Source of the DNA: Halothiobacillus sp.
GTDB lineage: Bacteria; Pseudomonadota; Gammaproteobacteria; Halothiobacillales; Halothiobacillaceae
Assembly: GCA_016278265.1 (NCBI GenBank)
Contig: JADQCE010000010.1
Location: 1-35,043, forward strand
DNA: 35,043 nt
Reading direction: 5' to 3'
The position numbers were made by a program, and so were the translations under genes. Below, piece by piece: positions 6,929 to 14,672 of this stretch. Within the stretch, counting starts at the first letter, position 1; each line of letters starts with the position of its first letter. The notes below the pieces were generated by a model, which saw nothing but the letters and a program-made list of their open reading frames with translations, made no database searches and had not been told where the DNA came from.

Positions 6929-8235
6929 CGAAACCGATCGTCCGAAAACAGCGTTGCGCCATCTACACGCGCAAGTCCTCCGAAGAAGGGCTGGAGCAGG
7001 AATTCAACTCGCTCCACGCCCAGCGGGAGGCCTGCGAGGCGTACATCTCCAGTCAGCGCTCGGAGGGCTGGGTGCTGGTCCGCGATCAGTATGACGACGG
7101 CGGCATCTCCGGCGGCACGCTGGATCGCCCCGGTTTGCAGCGGCTGCTGGAAGACATCGAGGACGGGCTGGTCGATGTGGTGGTGGTCTACAAGATCGAC
7201 CGACTGTCGAGGTCGCTGGCCGATTTCGCCAAGCTGGTCGAGGTATTCGACCGCAACGGCGTGACCTTCGTGTCGGTGACGCAGTCCTTCAACACCACCA
7301 CGCCGATGGGCCGGCTGACGCTGAACATCCTGCTCTCATTCGCCCAGTTCGAGCGGGAGGTGACCGCCGAGCGTATCCGCGACAAGGTCGCCGCGAGCCG
7401 CAAGAAGGGCATGTGGATGGGCGGGGTGCCACCCTATGGATACCGGGTCGAGAACCGGAAGCTGGTCGTCGACGAGGAAAGCGCCGAGCACGTCCGCTGG
7501 ATCTTCGCCCGCTTCCTCGAGATCGGCTCCTGCACGGAACTGGCGAGAGAAGTTGGCACGCGCGGCATCCGAACCCCGCGCGGCATCCGGATCGACAAGA
7601 AGTACCTGTACCGGATGCTGAACAACCGCGCCTATATCGGCGAGGCGGTGCACAAGGGCGAGAGCTACCCAGGCGAGCACGAGGCCATCATCGACCGCGA
7701 GACGTGGGATCGCGTCCACGCCATCCTGCAGGAAAGCCCCCGCAAGCGCGCGGCGCGCACGCGCGCCGAAACGCCTGCCTTGCTGAAGGGGCTGCTCTTC
7801 GGTCCCGATGGCGCGGCCTTTTCGCCGACGCATACCCGAAAGGGCGGCAAGCTCTACCGCTACTACGTCAGCCAGACGGTGCTGAAGCATGGTGCCGGGG
7901 CGTGTCCGGTCGGCCGCGTGCCGGCGGGCGACATCGAGGCCGCTGTCATCGACCAGCTTCGCGCGGTGTTCCGCCAGCCCGAGATCGTGGCCGGAACTTT
8001 GAAGGCAGCGCGCGCCCATGCCGACGACATCACCGAGGCCGACGCCCGCACGGCCCTGCAGCAACTCGACCCGCTGTGGGACGAACTCTTCCCCGCCGAA
8101 CAGTCGCGCATCGTGGCGTTGCTCGTCGAGCGCGTGGACATCGGCACGGAGGGCCTGAACGTAAGGCTCCGCGTCGACGGGCTCGGTGGCCTCGCGTGCG
8201 AGATGCTAGCTGGCGGTATCGGAGAAGCTGCATGA
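6925..8235 (+). CDS. Large serine recombinase (resolvase/invertase family)
   Basis: The ATG at 6925 overlaps the DUF2924 stop; a longer in-frame reading from 6769 runs over that gene and is rejected. The product has 436 residues. The N-terminal resolvase domain has the nucleophile Ser18 in YTRKSS, then YDDGGISGGTLDRPGL and VVVYKIDRLSRS with the catalytic arginines, and the long helix SFAQFEREVTAERIRDKVAA. The Recombinase domain follows (GGVPPYGYRV...RTPRG...YLYRMLNNRAYIGEAVHKG). The usual zinc-ribbon Cys cluster is weak or absent, and the C-terminus is shorter than in phage integrases. It should catalyse site-specific recombination through a 5'-phosphoserine intermediate. Its att site was not found. 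Confidence 0.92.
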   Translation: MTKPIVRKQRCAIYTRKSSEEGLEQEFNSLHAQREACEAYISSQRSEGWVLVRDQYDDGGISGGTLDRPGLQRLLEDIEDGLVDVVVVYKIDRLSRSLADFAKLVEVFDRNGVTFVSVTQSFNTTTPMGRLTLNILLSFAQFEREVTAERIRDKVAASRKKGMWMGGVPPYGYRVENRKLVVDEESAEHVRWIFARFLEIGSCTELAREVGTRGIRTPRGIRIDKKYLYRMLNNRAYIGEAVHKGESYPGEHEAIIDRETWDRVHAILQESPRKRAARTRAETPALLKGLLFGPDGAAFSPTHTRKGGKLYRYYVSQTVLKHGAGACPVGRVPAGDIEAAVIDQLRAVFRQPEIVAGTLKAARAHADDITEADARTALQQLDPLWDELFPAEQSRIVALLVERVDIGTEGLNVRLRVDGLGGLACEMLAGGIGEAA

Positions 8236-8621
8236 CCCGCGGGACGCCGATCCCCGAGACGGTCACGCTCCACGTACCGTTCCGCGTCGTGAAGCGCGGC
8301 GGACGGAAGGAGATGCAGCTGCCGGACGGCGCCGCGCAATCGCGCCGGACGGACAGCACCTTGGTCAAGGCGCTGGCCCGTGCGTTCCGATGGAAGCGGA
8401 TGCTTGAGTCGGGAGAGTTCGCAACGATCGCCGAATTGGCCGAGCACGAGCGGATTGCGTCCTCCTACATAACCCGCGTCCTTCGCCTGACCTTGCTCGC
8501 GCCTGATATCGTCGAAGCGATCTTGAACCGGAAGCAGGGCCTGGATGTGACGCTCGCGCAGGTACTGGAGCCGTTCCCGCTAGAGTGGCGACTACAGCGC
8601 GAGCACACGACGCTCATCTGA
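8232..8621 (+). CDS. Small HTH protein linked to recombinase, 129 aa
   Basis: The ATG overlaps the recombinase stop (ATGA at 8232-8235). Residues ~58-102 read as a ParB/KorB-like helix-turn-helix: FATIAELAEHERIASSYITR followed by VLRLTLLAPDIVEAILNRKQ. The N-terminal ~45 residues contain a basic stretch (FRVVKRGGRKEM). This protein commonly follows DUF2924-linked recombinases in alphaproteobacteria and completes the unit. It probably binds DNA near the recombination site or regulates the operon. That role is inferred. Confidence 0.75.
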   Translation: MTRGTPIPETVTLHVPFRVVKRGGRKEMQLPDGAAQSRRTDSTLVKALARAFRWKRMLESGEFATIAELAEHERIASSYITRVLRLTLLAPDIVEAILNRKQGLDVTLAQVLEPFPLEWRLQREHTTLI

Positions 8622-8922
8622 TTGCTACCTGAATCACGTCTGTCTTGGCGTCCCGTCTCGACCATTCAGCGCACGGGCAACATCGCGCGTTTCCTCATTG
8701 CAAACCGTGCTTTAGCAAAATCTGAACGCACTCCTGTGAAGCGAGAACGACGACATATATGGCGGGAGATATGCGATTTCTGGAGTGCGCTAGCCGCCGT
8801 TATCGAGAAAATATTCGACAAATATTTATGCAAAATGATTGACAACATACGCCCCCATGCACAGCTTCATGGTGGTCAGGGCATCGCATATGCGACCGAT
8901 TCGCTATCGCAAGGAGCCGGAC
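8622..8922. other. 301-bp intergenic region with AT-rich patch
   Basis: No gene is seen. The stretch ~8800-8850 is strikingly AT-rich for this window. It holds a 12-bp-period direct repeat of AAAATATT (8808-8815 and 8820-8827), then TTGACA at 8840-8845. A matching -10 box is not convincing. This is the most likely promoter region for the 83-aa/GHKL ATPase pair. It also marks the end of the recombinase unit, so a recombination junction could lie here. Confidence 0.4.
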
Positions 8923-9174
8923 ATGGATGGAAGCAACCACGAAGCGCGCGGTCTGAGCGCCAAGCACCAGAAGTTCCGTGACTTGGCTGAGAGCAGGACC
9001 AACAAGGCTCTTGATGCGATCGGGCGGATCGGAAACCTCTCGAATCGCTCGATCTATGAGTGGGATGAGGCGGAAGTTCGGAAGGTCGTCAAAGCCCTAA
9101 AGGACGCCGTTTCCGAGGTGGAGTCCCGCTTCGCCTCGCCCAAGGGCAAGGCAAGCGCCAAGTTCAAGCTCTGA
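8923..9174 (+). CDS. 83-aa helical partner of the GHKL ATPase
   Basis: The ATG at 8923 has AAGGAG seven bases upstream; an in-frame Met at 8839 lacks a ribosome site. The short protein is basic and helical. Its core (FRDLAESRTNKALDAIGRIG, NLSNRSIYEWDEAEVRKVVK) recurs, as I remember it, in many small proteins encoded beside phage-defence or restriction ATPases. There is no catalytic motif. The stop lies 15 bp before the ATPase start at 9190, so the two form an operon. It may be a regulatory or DNA-contact subunit of the ATPase. Confidence 0.8.
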   Translation: MDGSNHEARGLSAKHQKFRDLAESRTNKALDAIGRIGNLSNRSIYEWDEAEVRKVVKALKDAVSEVESRFASPKGKASAKFKL

Positions 9175-9189
9175 GGCGGGGAGGTGACC

Positions 9190-11505
9190 ATGGACGAACG
9201 CGAACTCCTCTCCGCCCTCCTAGAGGCGACGAACACGCAGCAGGTAGAGACGGCCCTCTCGGCGTACGTCGCTGCGAACCCAAGCGCCGGCTTCCAGCCA
9301 GTCGGCCGCCGACCCAACAACCGTGGTGCGATCGAGGTCGCGTCCGACGCGGGGCGCTCGATGATCGAGCGCGTGACCAACATACTCGACGCGCTCCTCG
9401 AACTGGAGCACGAGAAGCACGAGGGCACTCCGTCCTGCCGCTCGCCCCGCGAGGCCGGGAGCGCTTGGCTCGGGGTCCCTGAGAAGGAGGGCCTATCGGC
9501 ACTGTCCAACAAGCAGCGCCAGGACCTCGCGGCGCGGGCGGTCGTGCGCCTGGAGCCCGGCGAGGGCACCCAGTCCCGCCTGCTGACGGTGATCGACGAG
9601 GGCATCGGCATCGAGCCCGACCGGCTGGAAGGCACAATCCTGAGCCTGAACGAGAGCAACAAAATCCAGAAGCACTACCTCGCAGGGACCTACGGGCAGG
9701 GCGGCTCCAGCACCTTCGCCTTCTGCAAGTACGCGGTGATCGTGTCGCGGCGCCACGGCTCAGACCAGGTGGGTTTCACTCTGGTGAAGTACGAGGACCT
9801 CCCCGCCGAGGACTTCAAGACCGGTCGGTACGTGTTCCTCGTAAAGGACGACGCGCCCCTGGAGGTCCCGGCGGCCGAGGGCGACATCGTGCGCGGGACC
9901 GTCGTCCGCCACTTCGGCTACGACCTGACCGGCTACACCTCCGCTCTGGGGTCCAAGAGCGTCTACGGCATCCTCGGGCGGATCATGTTCGATCCGGTCT
10001 CGGCCATCCGCTTCGAGAACCGTGTCCACAACTGGAACCGCACGATCAAGGGCGCCAGGAACGCGCTCAACGGCGCCGTGGACGAGGGTGACGACGACGC
10101 CAAGGGGCCGTCGCTCGACCACCACGTCCCCATGTTCAACGTGGACCTCGGAGACTACGGCTCCATCGGCATCGAGTACTGGGTTCTCGCCCGACCGGAC
10201 GCGGCGAAGGGCAAGAAACGGACTAAACCCGCCGAGAACTTCGTGGACGCTACGAAGCCGGTGGTCCTGACCCACAACGGCCAGAATCAGGGCGAGCTTA
10301 CGGGCCGGATCATCAAGGACGCGAAGGACGGGGCCGACCTCCCGTTCCTCCAGACGCAGGGCCGGATGATCTGCCACGTCAACTGCGACCGCCTCTCGGC
10401 GAACGCGAAGCGCCTGCTGTTCTCCAGCACCCGCGAGCAGTCTCGCGAGGGCTTCATGCTGGAGCGTATTAGGGCCGAGTTGATCGGCGCCCTCAAGGCG
10501 GACGACGAGCTCGTTCGGCTCAACGAGCAGGCTCGCGAGCAGAGCCTCAAGGAGAAGGACGAGGACGCCCAGAAGAATATGCGCCGTCAGGTCGCCAAGC
10601 TCCTTCGCATCGCTGGCGCGGCGCTAGAACCTGTTGGTGGAACCAAGGACTCCAAAGACGGCGACCGGGAGGTGAAGCCCCGCCCGCCGCGCGTCAAGCC
10701 GCTTCCGATTGAGCCGAAGGATCCGCCGACGTTCATCCGGATTATGTGGGACGACGAAAGGGAAATGCCTTTCTACGCCGGTCAGCGTCGGTACGTTCGG
10801 GTCGAAACGGATGCCAATTCCGACTACCACGACCCCGACGATCCCAGCATGTCCCGCTTGAACATTGCTGTGGGCGACGACCTCCGCGTTTTCGGAACGA
10901 GCCCTCTCAAGGGCGGGCGGATGCGTATAGGGGTCGAGTGCTTGGAAAGCGTGGTCGTCGGCTCGACCGGCTCGCTCCGTGTGGAACTGTATCGCAAGGG
11001 CCTGCCTGCCCTCAGCGACGAGCGGGAGTATGACATAGTCGAGCCGCCCGAGCCGAAGGAGCAGGGGCGGCACAGCACGCTCCCCGATTTTGAGGTGATC
11101 GCGGTGCCCGGCCCTGAGGACGACGACTGGGAGTATATCTGCGACGACGCCGAGGACACGCAGGTGACCCGCCACGCCAGCAATTTCGTGATGAACGAGA
11201 GAAAGCTCTACGTCTACTACTCCGAAGCGTTCCCGCGGTTCGCCACCGAGGTGCGGCGCTTCGAGCAGCAGAATGAGGCGTTGGCGGCATCCTTCCGGGC
11301 GCGCTACGAGATGTGGCTCGCAGTCCACTCCCTCCTGATGTACCAGGAAACACAGACCGAGGATGCGACGGGCTTGCCCGAGGACGCCGCCGAGGAAATG
11401 GGGCGCCAAGAGCGCGCCCGGCTTGCGGTCATTGCCGCGATGGTCGCCGCTCAGGAGGTGAGAAGTGGGGTTGCCGAAATCGACGATGAAGACGCCGCAG
11501 CTTGA
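9190..11505 (+). CDS. GHKL (Hsp90/MutL-type) ATPase, candidate defence protein
   Basis: A 771-residue protein. The ATG at 9190 has GGGGAGG about six bases upstream; a GTG at 9184 is too close to that site. The GHKL fold is clear: N-box E60-x3-N64-x2-D67-A68 in SMIERVTNILDALLE, G1 box DEGIGI at 136-141, and G2 box GTYGQGGSST at 167-176. After the ATPase domain (to ~380) come a basic helical linker (RLNEQAREQSLKEKDEDAQK), a Pro-rich hinge (~residues 495-515), a beta-rich Ig-like domain (~515-620) and a helical C-terminus. No nuclease motif is visible. MutL/Hsp90-like ATPases with such extra domains occur in several anti-phage loci. The partner is the upstream 83-aa protein. The ATPase call is firm and the defence role is inferred from context. 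Confidence 0.82.
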   Translation: MDERELLSALLEATNTQQVETALSAYVAANPSAGFQPVGRRPNNRGAIEVASDAGRSMIERVTNILDALLELEHEKHEGTPSCRSPREAGSAWLGVPEKEGLSALSNKQRQDLAARAVVRLEPGEGTQSRLLTVIDEGIGIEPDRLEGTILSLNESNKIQKHYLAGTYGQGGSSTFAFCKYAVIVSRRHGSDQVGFTLVKYEDLPAEDFKTGRYVFLVKDDAPLEVPAAEGDIVRGTVVRHFGYDLTGYTSALGSKSVYGILGRIMFDPVSAIRFENRVHNWNRTIKGARNALNGAVDEGDDDAKGPSLDHHVPMFNVDLGDYGSIGIEYWVLARPDAAKGKKRTKPAENFVDATKPVVLTHNGQNQGELTGRIIKDAKDGADLPFLQTQGRMICHVNCDRLSANAKRLLFSSTREQSREGFMLERIRAELIGALKADDELVRLNEQAREQSLKEKDEDAQKNMRRQVAKLLRIAGAALEPVGGTKDSKDGDREVKPRPPRVKPLPIEPKDPPTFIRIMWDDEREMPFYAGQRRYVRVETDANSDYHDPDDPSMSRLNIAVGDDLRVFGTSPLKGGRMRIGVECLESVVVGSTGSLRVELYRKGLPALSDEREYDIVEPPEPKEQGRHSTLPDFEVIAVPGPEDDDWEYICDDAEDTQVTRHASNFVMNERKLYVYYSEAFPRFATEVRRFEQQNEALAASFRARYEMWLAVHSLLMYQETQTEDATGLPEDAAEEMGRQERARLAVIAAMVAAQEVRSGVAEIDDEDAAA

Positions 11506-11670
11506 CAGCTTACTTCGACGATTGGCGGACTTCTCAGTCATCGAAGAGACATGGTATCTTGCGGTGAGCATGCCGCATTGCCCCCTATCTTTCTGAATTG
11601 ATTGCGATAGTGTCGAATGGCGTGGCGGAACCTGCCGCGCGCAGGACGAAACAGATGTTGACGAGCGGAC

Positions 11671-13437
11671 ATGGCAAACGGCGGCACGAACTACATAAGT
11701 GACTTCAGAAAATGGCTAAAGAGCTACCTGAAGCCTAAGGGCCTGCAGCCAACGGAATGCGGCTTCAAAGCAAAGGCATTCCAGGCAATAGATCCCAAAA
11801 CCGGCCTCAGAGCCAAATCCAGTGACAATAGCAAACCTCAGCGTTGGCTCTTTCACATTAAACTAGACGCATCCGGCGCACTGATTGCGGAGCCCGCGAG
11901 TCCGGGAATGGCTAATTTCGCCTATCAAACAACCGGTTCTGGCGACAAGGCGGCCCTACTCGTACGCATTCTGCCGGTCTTTCAGACTGGGCCGGGACAC
12001 TTTTCGGAGCAGAACGATTTCGAAGTGAACGCCGTATTCACCCATCGCGATCCCTTGGATGCAGGAGGGAATGCAGACCAAACCGCCTTCGACCCCAAAA
12101 CGGGTGAGATGAACCATCGGTCGGAGAAGATCAAGAAATACCTGCCCCAGCCGTATATCTTCGGTGGTCTCCTCGGGATCAAGGATCGTAGTGACTCGAT
12201 CACCAAAACAATCAGCGGTCAATCCAAGACTATCAGCTACGGTGAGATCGTCGATGCTTTACAGACTGCCATTCAGGTCGCGCCCGATGGTTCTACGCCA
12301 GGAAGTATTCCGGTCTATGACCTAACCGACAAGAACGAATTGGATCGGTTGCAGAAAGACATCCAATCTGCGTACAAGAAAGCTGGCCCTCCAGCTCCCA
12401 AGAAAGCAACTCTGGCGGCAGCCGCAGGTGACGACGATGATGACGACGATGCAGTCGATTTCATCGATCCCGCGACCATTAAGATCTCAGAAGAACCCGC
12501 GCTTATCGGTATCGATCCATTCGTATATCGCCAAATCAATGCGGCGCTGAATTCAGGCAAGCAGCACATCATGTTCTATGGTCCACCGGGAACCGGGAAG
12601 ACCACGCTGGCGCGTTGGGTTGCAATCTCGCTTACCGGCACAAAATGGACCATGATTACAGGTTCAGCAGATTGGAGCAGTCAGGACATTATCGGCGGCT
12701 ATCAGCCTATGGGCGGCGGCAATATCAAGTTCTTCCCCGGCGTGCTCCTTCGCGATTATGATCGACCACTCATCATCGACGAGCTTAATCGGTGCGATAT
12801 CGACAAGGTGATCGGCCCGCTTTTTACTGTGCTAAGCGGCCAGGAAACCACGTTGCCCTACAGGCTCAATGCAGAAGACCCCGAAAGCCCGCAATATACT
12901 ATTCTGCCCCAGCCCAAAGCTGATCCGCAGGATCACGAATATGCGCCAGGGCGGGCTTGGCGGCTGATCGCAACGATCAATTCCATCGACAAGGCTTCGC
13001 TCTACCAGATGTCCTATGCACTCTCGCGGCGCTTCGGATGGGTTTACGTTGACGTCCCGCGTGATCCATCTGCATTCATCCGTGAGTTCTTCGAAAAGTC
13101 CGATACATCTTGGACGCCACCTGCAGCGGGTGCGCCTTGTCCCCTTGGCGAATTCTGGGCAGCGATCAATGGCGTGCGCGAGATCGGACCTGCTCCGATC
13201 ATTGATGCGATCAAGGCCATTCAAGCGATAGATGGCTCCCCTGATTTCTTCGCCGTGCCAAGCCCAGCGATGCGAACAGCGCTTCTGGACGCGGTCGATA
13301 TGGTGCTTCTGCCTATGCTGGACGGGATCATCCAGCGTGAAGCGGATGATCTCACCAAGGCGGCGATCAAGGCTTTCAACCTAGACGGTGATGATGAAAT
13401 CCGCATCACTGAGCGCATGAAATCGGTCGCGGTGTAA
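11671..13437 (+). CDS. McrB-like AAA+ ATPase
   Basis: A 588-residue protein. Residues ~1-230 are a non-conserved N-terminal region with a basic start and a beta-rich core; its substrate-recognition role is only inferred by analogy with McrB. An acidic linker (seven consecutive Asp at 254-260) leads into an AAA_5 domain with Walker A GPPGTGKT at 304-311, DIIGGYQP at 339-346, Walker B LIIDE at 367-371, sensor ATIN at 434-437 and a paired Arg at 453-454 (LSRRF). These match McrB, which uses GTP and drives a McrC-type nuclease. The next gene, starting one base into the stop codon (TAATG), supplies that nuclease. GC content is visibly lower than in the phage genes, which suggests separate acquisition. 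Confidence 0.85.
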   Translation: MANGGTNYISDFRKWLKSYLKPKGLQPTECGFKAKAFQAIDPKTGLRAKSSDNSKPQRWLFHIKLDASGALIAEPASPGMANFAYQTTGSGDKAALLVRILPVFQTGPGHFSEQNDFEVNAVFTHRDPLDAGGNADQTAFDPKTGEMNHRSEKIKKYLPQPYIFGGLLGIKDRSDSITKTISGQSKTISYGEIVDALQTAIQVAPDGSTPGSIPVYDLTDKNELDRLQKDIQSAYKKAGPPAPKKATLAAAAGDDDDDDDAVDFIDPATIKISEEPALIGIDPFVYRQINAALNSGKQHIMFYGPPGTGKTTLARWVAISLTGTKWTMITGSADWSSQDIIGGYQPMGGGNIKFFPGVLLRDYDRPLIIDELNRCDIDKVIGPLFTVLSGQETTLPYRLNAEDPESPQYTILPQPKADPQDHEYAPGRAWRLIATINSIDKASLYQMSYALSRRFGWVYVDVPRDPSAFIREFFEKSDTSWTPPAAGAPCPLGEFWAAINGVREIGPAPIIDAIKAIQAIDGSPDFFAVPSPAMRTALLDAVDMVLLPMLDGIIQREADDLTKAAIKAFNLDGDDEIRITERMKSVAV

Positions 13438-14672
13438 TGTCGGGCGATGCGCAGGCCATCACCGATTATGCCGCCAGCCTGTTCTTGAGGTATTTCCGTA
13501 AAGGAATATTGGCGGGTGCGGAGTCCCCCGCGTTTGATCTGCAGCATGATCTTGATCTCCTGCGGAGTCAGTGGGCGGTCTCCAGGCCTGTGCGGGAATT
13601 TCTGGGGTATGTGCTGACCCACCCGCATGAGGCGCAGAGCCTCCTGATGTTCAGGAGGCGGATAGATGATGCGGTTGCGCGCGGGCGGATTGATGCGCGG
13701 GCAACAGCCATGCTGCGCATGACGAGCGGCTTGTCCTCGGCGGTCGTGGCGGATGAGCCTGTGCGCTCCTTTGATACCGGCCCCAATCAACTTGTGGCCT
13801 GGGTCGTGCGCCATGCCACGCTTCACGCTTCGAGGTTGCTGGACGAGCAGCCGCCCGAGTCCGGCTACCGCAGCCTTGTGGAGCCGGCCATGGCAGAGCT
13901 TGCTGCCGTGAAACGCCTTGATGTGCTGCGCGAACCGCTAAAATCGTCGAGTGCTGCGCGGCGTCCTGGCGTGGGCGCGATCAGGGATGCGTCGCGCTCA
14001 CGCCGCATGCTTTACCGCCATGCGGTCGCAGCCTACCGCGCACTTTGCGACTTGGAAGCGGGTGATGAGGATGCGCTGCTGGAGATTATCCAAAGCACAC
14101 TGATTGCTCCCTTTGATGTATGGCGGCGTTTCGAGCTGGCTGTGGCAGTCGGGATCGGCCAAGCACTTTCCGAAGAAACAGGCGCATCGATGCAACTCAA
14201 TATGGTGGCCGATGGCTCGGCGACGCCGATTGTGGAATGCGGACGCTTCGGCATCTACTGGCAAAGTACCACAAAGCACTACATCAAGCCTCCACCGGAA
14301 CCTTCCGACGTCAGAGCGGACGCGGCGCTTGCAGCCTATGGCAAAGGCCAATCCATCGACCGTCCCGATTTGGTGGTTGTCGATGAGCACGCGGGCCGCG
14401 CGCTGGCCATTGTGGAGGTCAAGTATCTGGAAGGTGATACGGCAAACGCGCGTTTCCGAGAGGCGATGGGGCAGATCGTGCGCTATGCGCGGGGCTATGG
14501 CGGCGCTGGCGAGATTGACGGCATTATTCGCCGTTCCTTGATAGCTGTGAGCCGTGAAGCGCCGGAGCTACTCGATGCGAGCGCTCCGGCGCCTTTGGCA
14601 ACGGACTTTCCTACGATGCAGAAAGACGGTCTTGTGCCTTGGGTTCGCTCGAGGCTTTTGACTTCTTCGTAA
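13437..14672 (+). CDS. McrC-like PD-(D/E)XK nuclease partner
   Basis: A 411-residue protein translationally coupled to the McrB-like gene (TAATG). The N-terminal two thirds are helical and not recognised. The C-terminal third has a PD-(D/E)XK active site: P310-D311 in DRPDLVVVDE, E327-x-K329 in IVEVKY, then Q346-x3-Y350 in GQIVRYARGY, the motif order of RecB-like nucleases. It would be the DNA-cleaving subunit activated by the AAA+ partner. Compared with McrC it has a long divergent N-terminal arm. Its 3' end overlaps the 3' end of the opposite-strand methyltransferase by 62 bp. Confidence 0.8.
   Translation: MSGDAQAITDYAASLFLRYFRKGILAGAESPAFDLQHDLDLLRSQWAVSRPVREFLGYVLTHPHEAQSLLMFRRRIDDAVARGRIDARATAMLRMTSGLSSAVVADEPVRSFDTGPNQLVAWVVRHATLHASRLLDEQPPESGYRSLVEPAMAELAAVKRLDVLREPLKSSSAARRPGVGAIRDASRSRRMLYRHAVAAYRALCDLEAGDEDALLEIIQSTLIAPFDVWRRFELAVAVGIGQALSEETGASMQLNMVADGSATPIVECGRFGIYWQSTTKHYIKPPPEPSDVRADAALAAYGKGQSIDRPDLVVVDEHAGRALAIVEVKYLEGDTANARFREAMGQIVRYARGYGGAGEIDGIIRRSLIAVSREAPELLDASAPAPLATDFPTMQKDGLVPWVRSRLLTSS

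Noticed and set aside
7413-8231. Plus-strand frame through the serine recombinase
   Set aside because: Only the last 129 codons, from the ATGA at 8232, form a plausible protein; the rest is an Arg-rich shadow of the recombinase.
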